A stretch of 64,000 nt of DNA from Candidatus Bathyarchaeota archaeon (GCA_005888735.1 VBBN01000037.1:1-64000), one strand, 5' to 3'. Numbered from the stretch's first letter, positions 32,293-43,731 are shown. Notes: a model not told the origin generated them from the letters alone. Numbers and translations: made by a program.

Positions 32293-34551
32293 AATCGCGA
32301 TAGCCGAACGGGGCTCAGCCGCAGGATCGGCCATGGGAGTCAGTTCCTTGAGGCGAGTCATCCGGACTCTGTTTACATAACAACGCGCACACGAGATCAT
32401 CTTCCTGTACCCCTTCGATCTGGTAAGGACCAGTTGGAATCCACAAGCGGAGCACTTTTGATGTAGTAAGGTCAGTTTTCCGAACTGGGGAAGGGGTAGA
32501 CTGAAACTGCATCCTTTTTCCAATCTTCCAGTGCAGCCGATGAATCTCTTCCTGGATTGCCTGCTGCGTACTATCTTCAAAGCTGACCCGCATTGAGGGC
32601 ATGGAGACATGAGGGTTCTGTCGAGTGACGTTTGTGCAGCTACTGTCCGACACAGCTGAGATCCAACGTCATCTTCCGCTATCACAAGATCTCTCATGAC
32701 AGATCGGAACTGACTCAAGGTTTCGAGCAAAACATTCACGCGCGTTCGCGACTCTTCTTGGATTTCTGTCAAGAGCTCCTCGAGTTTCGCGGTAAAGCCG
32801 GGGTCGAGTATTAACGGACAGTGTCTTGCTAGGATCCTCGAAATCTCAATCGCTAGAGGCGTCGCTTCAATTCGTGATTTCTTGATGTAGCCACGCTTGT
32901 AGAGAGTGTCAATTGTCTCAGCTCGCGTCGCCTTCGTTCCGATATGTGCCTGTTCCATTCTCCTTAGAAGACTGTTTGAGTTGTAGCGAGGAGGAGGTTC
33001 AACGAACTTCTCTGTTGCCGCGATCTTCTTGAGCTGAACTCTCTCTCCTCCCTTCAGATCTGGTAGCTCTTGCGAGTACTCTCTTGAGTAAGGTGCGTAG
33101 AACTCTGTCCATCCGGCGTTCAGTACGCGAGACGCCTTTGTGAGAAAACTGTGTGGCCCGTGCTTCAAAGTCATCGTTGACAATGTTCTAAGGCTCGGTT
33201 CCCCGAATACCGCCATGAACCTTCGAACTATCAAGTCGTAGAGGTTTTTTTCGGGGTCGGTAAGGAACGACTTAGGCGGTTCGCCGGTTGGATAGATTGC
33301 AGGATGCGCAGGGTCATCTTTCGGACCTTGTTGGGGAGTTAGTCTCTCGGAGATCAGAATCTTGCCTGCGAGTCGGGAATATTCATTTTGTTGCGAGAGT
33401 TGATGCAGAATTTCCCTGTATCCCAGATCCCTTGGAAGTTTCTGACTTGACGTCCTAGGATAGGACACCACTGCACCGAGGTAAAGCCGCTCTGCCACCG
33501 CCAAGGTCTTTGATGGAGAATAGTGAAAGTGGCGAAACGCCTCTGCTTGTAAGCTTGGGAGGTCGAACGGGTTAGGCGGAAGTTGGTGGAACTCCCGGGT
33601 TTCTACGCTCTCGACCTCTAGGTCCTGTCCTTCGCAATCTCTGACGACCTGTAACGCTTCGGATGAGGTTGGGACTCTGGGTTTAGCGTATTCAAGAGTG
33701 TATTCTTTGCCCTCGCTCTCTATGATGGCGTCGATGGTCCAATAGGGGGTTGGAACGAAACTCTCGATTTCCAACTCACGCTCAACCACGAAATTGAGTG
33801 TTGGGCCTTGCACTCGTCCTGTGCTGAGCGCAGCGTAGCTTCGGCGCTGTTTGAGTGTGGATTCTGTCAGGGCACGTGACAGGTTTATTCCATAAAGCCA
33901 GTCCAGTTCATGGCGACACCGTCCGGCTTCTGCCACAGAGGAATCTAGGCGTGGCGATAGGTTTCTGTAGGCCTCTCTTAATTCTCGGTCTGTCATCGTG
34001 CTAAACTTCATCCTACTTGCCTTCCTGTCTGCCCCATGGCATGCATAACGTAGAATCGTCAGGCCGATGAGAGATCCTTCAATGTCGTAATCGCACGCGT
34101 TAACGTAGCGGTCGGCGTTCTCAGCCAACGAACCAATTGCGGCAATCCATTTTGCTAGCCTCGTCGAGCGACGCTCCACTTGGCTCTTGGCTTTCCAATT
34201 GAAATCCCACACTGGGTATGTGTTTCTCAGAACTTTGCCTTTTGTGCCAACCGAGTAAAGATGGCCAATTGCTGAGCAGACTACAACGGAACCCTGCCTC
34301 GTAGTGCATTCGAAGAAAGTCACTCCCCCGTGCATTTCTCTTTTGGAAGGGGAAGCTTCCTCGTCTAAAGCTGCAGCCACTCTCGCCGCGGCACTAGGTT
34401 TCTCACAAAGAACTAGAGTCCTCGTTCGCTTCACCTCTCTTGGCGCAGGAGAAACTTGGCCACCTCTCTTGTCCGAGTGCCGGCTTGCGGGAGTTTGGAC
34501 AACTTCTCGATAAATCGGGGATAAGTCAGGTTGCCATACGCGAGCTTCCAC
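32251..34551 (-). CDS. topA: Type IA DNA topoisomerase with C-terminal zinc fingers
   Basis: 'TLVLCEKPSAAARVAAAL', 'YDIEGSLIG', active Tyr 'VSYPRTSSQKLP', Cys pairs 'CPQCGSALK...', 'CSACGF'; true start may be about 34.4 kb. Confidence 0.93.
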   Translation of the reverse strand: MEARVWQPDLSPIYREVVQTPASRHSDKRGGQVSPAPREVKRTRTLVLCEKPSAAARVAAALDEEASPSKREMHGGVTFFECTTRQGSVVVCSAIGHLYSVGTKGKVLRNTYPVWDFNWKAKSQVERRSTRLAKWIAAIGSLAENADRYVNACDYDIEGSLIGLTILRYACHGADRKASRMKFSTMTDRELREAYRNLSPRLDSSVAEAGRCRHELDWLYGINLSRALTESTLKQRRSYAALSTGRVQGPTLNFVVERELEIESFVPTPYWTIDAIIESEGKEYTLEYAKPRVPTSSEALQVVRDCEGQDLEVESVETREFHQLPPNPFDLPSLQAEAFRHFHYSPSKTLAVAERLYLGAVVSYPRTSSQKLPRDLGYREILHQLSQQNEYSRLAGKILISERLTPQQGPKDDPAHPAIYPTGEPPKSFLTDPEKNLYDLIVRRFMAVFGEPSLRTLSTMTLKHGPHSFLTKASRVLNAGWTEFYAPYSREYSQELPDLKGGERVQLKKIAATEKFVEPPPRYNSNSLLRRMEQAHIGTKATRAETIDTLYKRGYIKKSRIEATPLAIEISRILARHCPLILDPGFTAKLEELLTEIQEESRTRVNVLLETLSQFRSVMRDLVIAEDDVGSQLCRTVAAQTSLDRTLMSPCPQCGSALKIVRSRQSRKRFIGCTGRLEKGCSFSLPLPQFGKLTLLHQKCSACGFQLVLTRSKGYRKMISCARCYVNRVRMTRLKELTPMADPAAEPRSAIAILRKAPSSVQDHKE

Positions 34552-34670
34552 ACGGAGAATGCAGATCGGATGTTTGCAGATGCTTTCTCATGGGGAGCGC
34601 AGTACATATCCTCGCTGGTGGCTGCTTCGAACCCACAGATAGGACAGTCTGTGCTCGACTTCTTGGACAA
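34431..34670 (-). CDS. Small zinc-finger protein upstream of topA
   Basis: 'CPICGFEAATSEDMYCAPHEKA'. Confidence 0.5.
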   Translation of the reverse strand: MSKKSSTDCPICGFEAATSEDMYCAPHEKASANIRSAFSVWKLAYGNLTYPRFIEKLSKLPQAGTRTREVAKFLLRQER

Positions 34671-34834
34671 GCTGGCTTTCGGGATTGCTCCCCTTATGCC
34701 TGGTATAAATGGAAGACCTGGGTGACGCCTAAATTCTAAATAAGGTTCTGTCCACGGTGACTTAGTGAGCCGAAGACAAAACCTTTCCGATCAGGTCGGA
34801 CAGGTTCCGAGGGGTTTTGCTCGAGCCTATTCTT

Positions 34835-34858
34835 CTCGTATATCGAAAGATATACGAG
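34835..34858. promoter_or_regulatory. Perfect 10-bp inverted repeat with GAAA tetraloop
   Basis: CTCGTATATC-GAAA-GATATACGAG. Confidence 0.6.
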
Positions 34859-34964
34859 GGTTAGGTGGATGTTGAGAAATCGAGGGCCGCGTTCTCAGCC
34901 TCCTTTTGACATGTTTTCAGCTGGGAATCCAAGGTTTCATATACTGTACGCCATAGAACCGCCG

Positions 34965-36192
34965 TCGGATGCACTGTTGGTAGACAAGAGAGCCGTGCTG
35001 TTAGTGATCGACGGTATGGCCGACCGCCCGCTTATCGACCATGACTACAAGACCCCCCTCGAATACGCAAATACTCCCAACATGGATAGGCTCGCAAAGG
35101 TTGGTTGTCAGACCAGGGAGCGACGTGGCAAGCCTTGCCCTACTTGGATACGACCCATACCGCTACTATACTGGGCGAGGCGCACTGGAAGCCATTGGGG
35201 CGGGAATAGAACTCAGGGAAGGAGATGTGGCTTTCCGATGCAACCTCGCAACCGTCGACGATGATTTCCGAGTGGTAGATCGGAGAGCTGGACGAATCAG
35301 AAAGGGCGTGAATAAACTGGCAAAGGCAGTGGACGCCATCAAGGTCGAAAGTGTCCCGGGCGTCAAGACGATTTTCAAAGCGACAGTGGATCACAGGGGA
35401 GTTCTAGTTTTAAGGGGAGAGAAACTCTCCAGGAACGTCTCCGATGTCGATCCCAGAGAGGAAGGTCTGAAAATCGGAATTGCGAGAGCCACAGACGGAA
35501 GCGAGGGAGGAAAGCGGACTGCAGCTGCGGTAAACGAGTTTGTCAAACGTTCTCACGAGGCTTTACGTGAGCATCCTCTCAATCAGGAGAGAGCCAACGA
35601 TGGGGAAAAAGTGGCCAACATAGTTCTTACAAGGGGAGCTGGTACTCTGCCCGCTCTTCCAAGTTTCAAATCGCTTTACGATCTTCGGGGGGCGTGTGTT
35701 ACCGGGACTGCATTGGTTAAGGGGCTCGCCACGGCGGCCGGAATGGAGGTGATGGATGTGAAAGGGGCCTCTGGAGGTCTCAAGACTGATTACGAGGCAA
35801 AAGCGAAGGCCGCCATTGAGGGCTCAAAGGAGAGAAACTTCATCCTTCTACACATCAAAGCCCCGGACATTGCTGGACACGACGGAGACTTCAAGGCAAA
35901 AGTGCGCTCTCTTGAGGAAGCCGATGTTCTTGTTGGGCAAATAATTGACGAGATCGACATAGGTCTAAACTACGTTGCCCTCACGGCCGATCACGCCACC
36001 CCGGTCGGCTACGCGACCCACACGGCTGACCCAGTTCCGATTGTTATTGGGGGACCGGATGTCCAGGCCAGCAGGCTTTCAAAATTCAGCGAGGCAAACG
36101 CTATGAGGGGGAACCTTGGGAGAATCAGAGGAGTCAACCTGATGCCGATCATTACTGACATGGTTGGCAGAAGCCGTCTGTACGGCTCCTAG
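34965..36192 (+). CDS. apgM: 2,3-bisphosphoglycerate-independent phosphoglycerate mutase (archaeal type), frame-disrupted near 35.1 kb
   Basis: 'AVLLVIDGMADRP...PLEYANTPNMDRLAKVG', then in another frame 'RPGSDVASLALLGYDPYRYYTGRGALEAIGAGIEL', 'GHDGD', 'TADHATPV'. Confidence 0.85.
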
Positions 36193-36242
36193 AGCCAAGA
36201 CGCATCTTTCCAGCCCGATTCGTTCGCTGGACAATTGGTGGA

Positions 36243-37508
36243 CTATTGTGAACGCTGGATCTTCGCTACGAAATACCCTGCTGTCTGGTCTTGATGAGGG
36301 TAGAATCTCCTGGCTTCCCGAAGGCCTATTCCCTCCGATCCAAAGCTGTTCAGGCAGGGAATCAGCTCGAATTCTGAATTGTTCCGGAGGAATTCTGAAA
36401 CGACGCTTTCGTTTTCTTCGGTGGTGATGCTGCAGGTGCAGTACAAGATCCGGCCCCCCGGTCGCGTTAGATCTGCCGCTTTTGCCAACATTCTTCCTTG
36501 AAGTTGCGAGCATTTCTCAACAAGCTTTCGAGACAGTCGCCACTTCATCCGTGGGTTATTGTCGAAAATTCCGGTGCCGCTGCACGGCGGGTCTAGGAGA
36601 ACCAGATCGAATAGCCCCCTCACGCCCAGCTCTGAGGCGTCGGCAACGAGGGGGCTCCCAATCTTGACCCCAAGACGGTGAGTCTCCCGACGCCAATCAG
36701 TCATTCTCCGGTAAGAGTAGTCCACTGAGATTATCGTTCCTCGGTTTTTCATGAACTGTGCCAGAGCCGCGGTCTTTGCGCCAGGAGCCGCGCAGAGGTC
36801 CAAGACCTTCTCTCCAGGTGCAGGGCCTGAAGCTGAGACGGCGAGGAAAGAGGCCAGGTCTTGGACCTGGAACAGACCGTTTTCAAATTGCCCGGCAAAC
36901 TGTGACAGAGATCCCGAGATGACAAAAACGTCCTCCAACCCTTTCACTTTTCCCCACTTATCCGACAACGACTTTCCGATAGATAGCAGCCCCCGTCTTC
37001 CACGATTTCGCAACGTGTTCACCCGTGCGTAGCGAGGCCTGGAAGGTGGGGAGAGAATGCGCAAAGCTCTGGTTCGGCCAAAGACACGGTAGCAGTACTG
37101 GACCCACCAGGTGGGGTTATGGGTCCTGAGCGCAGTCCTTTCAATATCGCTCGAGCCTGTTGGCACGGTGTCAGTCTCTAGTGTTTGTAGGAAACCGAAT
37201 AGGTATTCTAATCGCCGACGCATTTCTCCGGACGTGACCCCCCGGAGCGCCGTCATGACTTTCCCCATCTCAGATGGCGCGCAATTTCGTATCGCGTAGA
37301 TAGTTAGTCTCGATAGAGACTTGTCCTGCCGCGATAGTTGAAGGTCGGACAGCGCGACTTGGCCTATTCTATCTACTAGGTCGAGTTCTGCCAAAGCTGC
37401 TAGAAGCACGTCACGGCCCTCGTCGCGATACACACGAAGAGCGGGGTTCTGCGAAACGATCTTTCGAATCGCCTGCGTCTCTCCCGTCCCACTTTCAACA
37501 AGTGGCAT
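36243..37508 (-). CDS. Nop2/Sun (RsmB-like) m5C RNA methyltransferase
   Basis: 'VLDLCAAPGAKTAALAQ', 'LLDPPCSGTGIFDNNPRMKWR', 'GGRILYCTCSITTEENE'. Confidence 0.9.
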   Translation of the reverse strand: MPLVESGTGETQAIRKIVSQNPALRVYRDEGRDVLLAALAELDLVDRIGQVALSDLQLSRQDKSLSRLTIYAIRNCAPSEMGKVMTALRGVTSGEMRRRLEYLFGFLQTLETDTVPTGSSDIERTALRTHNPTWWVQYCYRVFGRTRALRILSPPSRPRYARVNTLRNRGRRGLLSIGKSLSDKWGKVKGLEDVFVISGSLSQFAGQFENGLFQVQDLASFLAVSASGPAPGEKVLDLCAAPGAKTAALAQFMKNRGTIISVDYSYRRMTDWRRETHRLGVKIGSPLVADASELGVRGLFDLVLLDPPCSGTGIFDNNPRMKWRLSRKLVEKCSQLQGRMLAKAADLTRPGGRILYCTCSITTEENESVVSEFLRNNSEFELIPCLNSFGSEGIGLREARRFYPHQDQTAGYFVAKIQRSQ

Positions 37509-37617
37509 GGCTTCGAGAGCAAGTCTCAGTGCTCCACCTATGTCAGAGCTCGGCGGGGTCGTAATTTCCTCTCCGGCGAACCTTTTTACAGAATGCGGCC
37601 CGAACGCCTACTAGATA

Positions 37618-40183
37618 ATGTCCAGCCTCGATCAGTACATGGTCAGCCGTGAACCTTTACAGGTGCACCCGCGCGAGGACCTGAAGAGCCAGCTGGTCTT
37701 TGGGCCAAGTATCCCGCGAAATCTAACGGGGTCATATTTCATCGGTGCTGGCTATGATGGCGAGAGGCGACTGGTATTTCTCAAATTGTACGAACCCGAA
37801 ACGCAGAGGGTTCACTTCTGGTTTGACAACACAGGGCATCTACCTTATTGTTATTCTAAGAAGCCAATTGCGGAGTTGGAACGAGACGATAGGGTCACTC
37901 GCCACCCAGGATTCATACGATGCGCTAGAGGGCAGAGAGATCCAGGTCACCAAGATAATCGTCAAAGACCCGCTCTCAATCGGAGGACGCGCGACTGGTT
38001 GCATTCGAGACATCATCACAGCCTGGGAAGCAGACATTCGCTATACTGAGAACTACATCTATGATCGCCAACTCGAGCCCGGAATGGTCTACAAGGTCGA
38101 AGAAGGCCGATTACAGCTCGGGAGCAAGGAAGACCCTGCCCAAACCATTACTGACTTCCGCGAAGGGGACGAAGAATACAAGAAACTGGTTTCACGATGG
38201 CTCGGCCTGCTTGAGGCCCCTCTACCCACCTTCAGAAGACTAGCCCTGGACATTGAGGTACATTCCCCAATTGACACAAGGGTTCCCGATCCTTCTCTCG
38301 CAGAGTACAAAGTGATATGCGCCAGTCTCTGTGGGTCCGATGGAATAAGACGCGTTTTGGTACTGCAGCGGCCAGAAATGGGGGAGGCATCCGTCCAGCT
38401 TGAGGACACTGCAGTAGAATTTTTCGAGACGGAGGAGGACCTAATCGCCAGCATTTTCAAAGCTTTGTTCGACTACCCTTTGGTTCTGACATTCAACGGT
38501 GACGATTTCGATCTACGCTACCTGTACAATCGAGCGCTCAACCGGGGCTTCACTAGGGACCAAATTCCTATCGAACTGGGGCGGGAGTCGGCGGGTCTGA
38601 AATACGGTATTCACTTGGACCTCTACAGATTCTTCTTCAATCGGTCAATCCAAGTGTACGCCTTCGGAAACAAATACCGCGAGGTCACACTGGACGCGAT
38701 TTCAGAAGCGCTTCTCGAAGTGGGAAAGGCCGAAATATTAACTCCTATCTCTCGACTTTCCTATACGGAGCTCGCTCGGTATTGCCTCCAAGATGCTCAA
38801 CTAGTTCTGGACCTGACGATGTTCGATGGAGAAGTTGTGATGAAACTGGTAAGTGCACTCTCGCGAATCAGCTTTCTACCAATTGAGGATATGGCAAGGC
38901 AGGGAGTGTCGGGTTGGATTCGGAGCATGATGTTCAAGGAGCATCGAGAACGAGGATATCTCATCCCTCGTTCGGAGGAAGTCAAGAAGGCGAAAGGCGA
39001 CACTACTACCACCGCGGTCATTCGCGGAAAGAAGTACAAGGGAGGAATCGTTGTTGACCCGGTTCCGGGGGTCCATTTTAACGTCGCAGTTCTAGACTTT
39101 GCCTCCCTTTACCCCTCCATTATGAAAGCGTGGAACCTTGGCTATGAAACACTCCAGTGCGATCATGTGGAATGTAAGACTAATCGTGTCCCTGATACTG
39201 ATCATTGGGTTTGCCGACTGAAGAAGGCGATGGAGAGCCAGCTCATTGGCTCGCTTCGGGACATTCGAATTAAGTGGTACAAACCTCGTTCCAAGGACAG
39301 ATCGCTCGAAAACGACATTCTCAGCTGGTATCAGGTCGTCCAGAACGCGCTTAAGGTGGTTCTGAACGCTAGCTACGGAGTATTCGGTGCCGACCGTTTC
39401 TCGCTTTATTGCCCTCCGTTGGCGGAATCCATCGCGGCAATCGGAAGATACGACATTACCAAAACTATTGAAAAGGCAAAGGGGCTTGAAATCGAGGTAT
39501 TCTATGGTGATACGGACTCTCTGTTTTTGGGAACCCCTTCACGAGACAGGCTTGACGCGCTGATCGCATGGTCGAAGAAGGAGCTTGGGATGGAGCTTGA
39601 AGTGGACAAGAACTACCGTTATGTCGCCTTGAGCAACCGCAAGAAGAACTACCTCGGAGTCCATGAAGACAGTAGGGTGGATATCAAAGGGCTTACAGGT
39701 AAAAAGCGTCACATTCCCGAATTCCTCAAGGCAGTCTTTGTTCAACTGGTTGACATTCTAGGGCAGGTCAAAACCCCTGGAGATTTTGACGAGGCCCGCG
39801 CCAAAATCAAAGACTTGGTGCGTGAATCCTACTCAAAGCTGAAGAAACGGGAATATTCGAAAGAAGACCTCGCGTTCAACATGATGATAGGAAAGTCTGT
39901 TGGAGGATACACGAAGACAACTCCGCAACATGTCAAGGCAGCACAGCAGTTGAGGAACAAAGGCGAAGACGTTAGGGCTGGAGACCTTGTCAGCTTCGTC
40001 AAGGTTAGAGGAGGCTCTGGGGTGAAGCCGGTCCAGCTTGCGAACATACAAGAGATAGATGTTGACAAGTATACTGAGTACATTCGTTCGACCTTCGAAC
40101 AAGTTCTCGATGCTCTGGGTCTCGACTATGAAGAGTTAACTGGCGCCCGAAAACTAGAAGCCTTCTTTCCGGGGAGCTGCTAG
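37618..40183 (+). CDS. polB: Family B DNA polymerase, frame break near 37.9 kb
   Basis: Exo 'LALDIEVHSP', motif A 'DFASLYPSIM', motif B 'NASYGVFGA', motif C 'YGDTDSLF'; N-terminus is in a different frame. Confidence 0.93.
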
Positions 40184-40190
40184 GCAACTG

Positions 40191-40937
40191 CTGACTGTTC
40201 TGCCGGTCAAGCGAATCCCCGACATAAAGAAGGACGATGACCTCGCCAAGATTATTGTCAGCGCGCTCGAGTCTGACGATGATGAGCTTCAGAAGGGAGA
40301 CATTCTAGTAATCGCCCAAAAGGTGGTTTCCAAGGCAGAGGGGCGCATTCAAGCACTTTCAAGCGTGAAGCCGTCAGCATTTGCGATCGGTATGGCTCGG
40401 GCCATGGACAAGGACCCGCGACATTTGGAAATCATCCTGAGAGAATCGAAGAACATCGTTCGAATGAGAGGCGGCCACTTGATTACAGAGACTCGGCACG
40501 GTTTCATCTGCGCAAACTCCGGCGTAGACATGTCCAATGTTGGCAAAGGCGGGGAGGAGGTGACTTTGCTGCCGAAGGATCCTGATGTGTCCGCGGAGAG
40601 GATTCGCAGTGGAATCCGTCGGGTTACTGGCTTAGACGTTCCTGTTGTGATAACTGATACGTTTGGCCGCGCTTGGCGGCTCGGGCATGTGAATTTTGCG
40701 ATCGGGGTCTCTGGACTCAAGCCCATCAAGGATTACAGGGGAACGAGAGACATGTACCGGCGAGTTCTGAGGGTCACGGAGATTGCTGTGGCTGACGAGC
40801 TGGCTTCAGCAGGGGAGTTGGTGATGAACAAGGCTGACAGGGTCCCTGTCGCTATCGTAAGGGGCTACGGGTATGCACGTGGCCGCGGAAGCGCGCAGCA
40901 GCTGGTTCGGCCCGAGGAATTGGACCTCTTTCGATAG
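40191..40937 (+). CDS. cofE: Coenzyme F420-0:L-glutamate ligase
   Basis: 'LPVKRIPDI...GDILVIAQKVVSKAEGR', 'HGFICANSGVDMSNV', 'ITDTFGRAWRLGHVNFAIG'; start codon uncertain. Confidence 0.9.
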   Translation: MTVLPVKRIPDIKKDDDLAKIIVSALESDDDELQKGDILVIAQKVVSKAEGRIQALSSVKPSAFAIGMARAMDKDPRHLEIILRESKNIVRMRGGHLITETRHGFICANSGVDMSNVGKGGEEVTLLPKDPDVSAERIRSGIRRVTGLDVPVVITDTFGRAWRLGHVNFAIGVSGLKPIKDYRGTRDMYRRVLRVTEIAVADELASAGELVMNKADRVPVAIVRGYGYARGRGSAQQLVRPEELDLFR

Positions 40938-40997
40938 CGTCGTGTGCTCCAGTAAGCCTTTTGACTTGTTGTTCTTGTAGTTCGGAAATGATCAACA

Positions 40998-42086
40998 GTG
41001 GATCGTCAGATTCGAGTGGCGCTTGCTGGGGTGGGAAATTGTGCTTCAAGCCTGGTGCAGGGAGTCGAGTATTATAGAAGTAAGAGTGCAAAGACAATTG
41101 GGCTTTCACTCCCTAGGATAAAGGGTTACTCGGTCGATGACATCAGTTTCGTGGCTGCCTTTGACATTGACAGTAGGAAAGTGGGACGAGACCTTTCCGA
41201 AGCCATCTCCGCAGAGCCAAATAATGTCAGAACTATAGCCCAACCCAGGAAGCTTAACGTCAGGGTTTCTATGGCTCAACCGCTTGACGGAGTCTCACCT
41301 TTCACGGCGGAGAAGATTCAGGTGAGTGCCGCCAAACCCTCCAATCTTGCACAAGTTCTGCGAGACTCACGGGCTGACATTCTAGTGAACCTAACGCCTA
41401 CAGGCTCGACCAAGGCGAGCGAGATGTATGCTGACGCTGCTGTCAACGCAGGTTGCGCGTTCATCAACGCAACACCTGCCAAGATCGCCGGGAACGGCAG
41501 TTGGCAGGCGCGGTTCAGGAAAGCCGCGCTAGCTCTTGTTGGGGATGATGTGATGGACCAGATTGGTTCAACCGTTCTCCACAGAAACCTTCTCTCGTTT
41601 CTGGTTGGTCGAGGAGCCCACGTTGATGAGACCTACCAGCTGGACATTGGAGGTGGAACCGAGTCGGAGATCGCTCTTGACAAGAGGCGATACGAGATCA
41701 AGAGAAGCGTCAAGACGGCCGCTGTTGCGGCTGTTGTTCCGTACAAGTTTCCCATTGTCGCGGGGTCCTCGGACTTTGTCGACTTCATGGAGAACCGGAG
41801 AACTAGTTATTTCTGGATAAAGGGGGTGTACTTTGCCGGGACGGAGTTTACGATTGACATGCGGCTTTCCCTAGAAGATGGACCAGCCTGCGCTGGCTTA
41901 CTGATTGATGCAGTTCGGATGGTCAAGGCGGCGAAAGATGCAAGCATCGCGGGTCCATTATTGGCAGTGTCTGCATACGGTTTCAAAGCTCCGCCAAGGA
42001 AACTTTCAGAATCCGACCTGCAAACCGACCTCTCATGGTACAGGGGTTCAAAGCGAGTCGTGGAAAAGCTACCCAAGAAGCCTTGA
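40998..42086 (+). CDS. ino1: Myo-inositol-1-phosphate synthase family
   Basis: 'RVALAGVGNCASSLVQGVEYY', 'VNLTPTGSTKASEMYADAAVNAGCAFINATP'. Confidence 0.9.
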   Translation: MDRQIRVALAGVGNCASSLVQGVEYYRSKSAKTIGLSLPRIKGYSVDDISFVAAFDIDSRKVGRDLSEAISAEPNNVRTIAQPRKLNVRVSMAQPLDGVSPFTAEKIQVSAAKPSNLAQVLRDSRADILVNLTPTGSTKASEMYADAAVNAGCAFINATPAKIAGNGSWQARFRKAALALVGDDVMDQIGSTVLHRNLLSFLVGRGAHVDETYQLDIGGGTESEIALDKRRYEIKRSVKTAAVAAVVPYKFPIVAGSSDFVDFMENRRTSYFWIKGVYFAGTEFTIDMRLSLEDGPACAGLLIDAVRMVKAAKDASIAGPLLAVSAYGFKAPPRKLSESDLQTDLSWYRGSKRVVEKLPKKP

Positions 42087-42144
42087 CGTTGTCCAGTCCG
42101 GTCTGAAACCAGTCCTCAAAGAAAGTCGGGACCTGTCTTTCCTA

Positions 42145-42296
42145 CGTCTCAAACGGCCGCGTTCGTACCTGGTCGTTTTTCCGGAGTTGTTTTCTGGCGT
42201 GTAGAATGGGCGATTTTTGCGCGGAACCAAGCGTGGAGTTGCGGAGACCTCGAATTCTGCTGACAGATTGCGATTCAGGGCTGAATCTGGGCGACT
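42145..42296 (+). repeat. Dispersed intergenic repeat, copy 3
   Basis: 'gtctcaaacggccgcgttcgtacctggtcgttttt', 'gtagaatgggcgattttt', 'cagattgcgattcagggctgaatctgggcga'. Confidence 0.65.
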
Positions 42297-42349
42297 TGTG
42301 AGTGGCAGCTAGCACTGATGGTTTCAAGTGATGGCGTGGTAAGTTCAGC

Positions 42350-43126
42350 TTATGGAGCTGTGGACATTGAGGCATATTTTGCGGCAAGCTTGGACGGGGC
42401 CCTCGATTTCGTGATGCTTCGACCGATTATGAAGTAGTAGGTTCCGGCCGAAGAGGCAGCTCGAATCGTCCCTCCTTGTGTCCCTATTCCAGGCGAGTAA
42501 ATCGGAATTCTCTTTCGAAGTACACGGTCCACTTCTTTAACCACCGTTGGACGAGTCGCTCCTACGACAGCGCCGTCCGCCTTCCACTTCACCGCGGCTT
42601 CGGCAAATACGATGTATTGTTTTCCCACAGCTCCTGTGTTGCGGAGGACGCTCTGCCCATAGCTGCTTGAAGCATCGGGATGGCTCATGTAAACTAGAAC
42701 AATGACGCCTCTATCTTGTTCGTGTGCCAGTCTGAAGACTGGTTCGAGCGCACCCTTCCACCCGGCGAACGGGTTAACGATGATGGCGTCAAACCCGAGG
42801 CGGAAATAAGCGGAGGTTATAGCCTGATTAATTTCGTCGATATCGTTAAGCTTGTCATCGATTATGCAAGGCATCCCGTAATCATGCACGAGACCCACGA
42901 GACTACTAGTTCCACGATTACCGAGATTGAGGACTGTCGCCCGCCCGAATTTGACCGCACACAGGAATCTTGCGGTGCTCTTGACTAGCCGGAACGCTTC
43001 GTTTAGAAGGGCTTTTTGGCTCGCCTCATTAAGGTCAACTGCTAGGATGACCCTACTTGAACGGTCTTGAGAGGACTGGAACATTCTCTCTTTGAAGGAA
43101 GATCGCTGCGCGTCGCTCGGACGCAT
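42350..43126 (-). CDS. pyrF: Orotidine-5'-phosphate decarboxylase
   Basis: 'ILAVDLNEA', 'AVKFGRATVLNLG', 'CIIDDKLNDIDEIN', 'GADGAVVGAT'-like and 'SPGIGTQGG'. Confidence 0.88.
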   Translation of the reverse strand: MRPSDAQRSSFKERMFQSSQDRSSRVILAVDLNEASQKALLNEAFRLVKSTARFLCAVKFGRATVLNLGNRGTSSLVGLVHDYGMPCIIDDKLNDIDEINQAITSAYFRLGFDAIIVNPFAGWKGALEPVFRLAHEQDRGVIVLVYMSHPDASSSYGQSVLRNTGAVGKQYIVFAEAAVKWKADGAVVGATRPTVVKEVDRVLRKRIPIYSPGIGTQGGTIRAASSAGTYYFIIGRSITKSRAPSKLAAKYASMSTAP

Positions 43127-43131
43127 CTATC

Positions 43132-43344
43132 CTACCTTTGATCTGTTCGCCATAACTCTCTCCGCAGAAGGTCTCTGACGGCGGCTCTTATCGCATCGCT
43201 CCTGTTATGATAGACTCCTGCTTTGACCAATTGGTCAACATCGGTCACCAATTTCTCCGGCAACTTCACTGTGACCAGCTTCACGTCTTCTTCCTCACGG
43301 GCGCACGGTCTGAGATTCAAGATAAAGATAGGGGTTAGCTCCAA
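43132..43344 (-). CDS. Ribbon-helix-helix (CopG/NikR-like) regulator
   Basis: 'LVTVKLPEKLVTDVDQLVKAGVYHNRSDAIRAAVRDLLRRE'. Confidence 0.8.
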   Translation of the reverse strand: MELTPIFILNLRPCAREEEDVKLVTVKLPEKLVTDVDQLVKAGVYHNRSDAIRAAVRDLLRRELWRTDQR

Positions 43345-43398
43345 CTCAATCGTCGATAACGTATTTATTCCCGGCGGGGAATCAATTCTCGAACTGAA

Positions 43399-43731
43399 TT
43401 GGGTGGCGCGAAGAAGAAGAGCATGGCTCAGATGGAGAAGGAGCAGGATCAGAAAGACAAGAAAGAAGAACCCGGCCAGCAGAAGAAGGCAAAGGGCAAG
43501 CAGGTCATGGAGAAACGCGCCAGGGGGCTACAGGCTCCCGACGTGTCCGATCCGAAATTTGTTTCCGAGGTTCAGAAAATGAGCGCCATCACCCCATTCT
43601 CATTGGCCACTCAGTTCAACTTGAGATTGAGCGCGGCTAAGGATATTCTGGAAGACCTGGAGAAGAAACGTTTGATAGCAGTGGTTGGCGGAAACGCTCG
43701 AATACGAATCTATCAGCCCGCCGCTGCCTAG
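43399..43731 (+). CDS. rps25e: Ribosomal protein S25e
   Basis: Lys-rich N-terminus, 'KMSAITPFSLATQFNLRLSAAKDILEDLEKKRLIAVVGGNARIRIYQ'. Confidence 0.9.
   Translation: MGGAKKKSMAQMEKEQDQKDKKEEPGQQKKAKGKQVMEKRARGLQAPDVSDPKFVSEVQKMSAITPFSLATQFNLRLSAAKDILEDLEKKRLIAVVGGNARIRIYQPAAA

Noticed and set aside
37618-38049. PolB N-terminal frame change as programmed frameshifting
   Set aside because: No convincing slippery site plus stimulator seen; similar breaks in other conserved genes make an indel error more likely.
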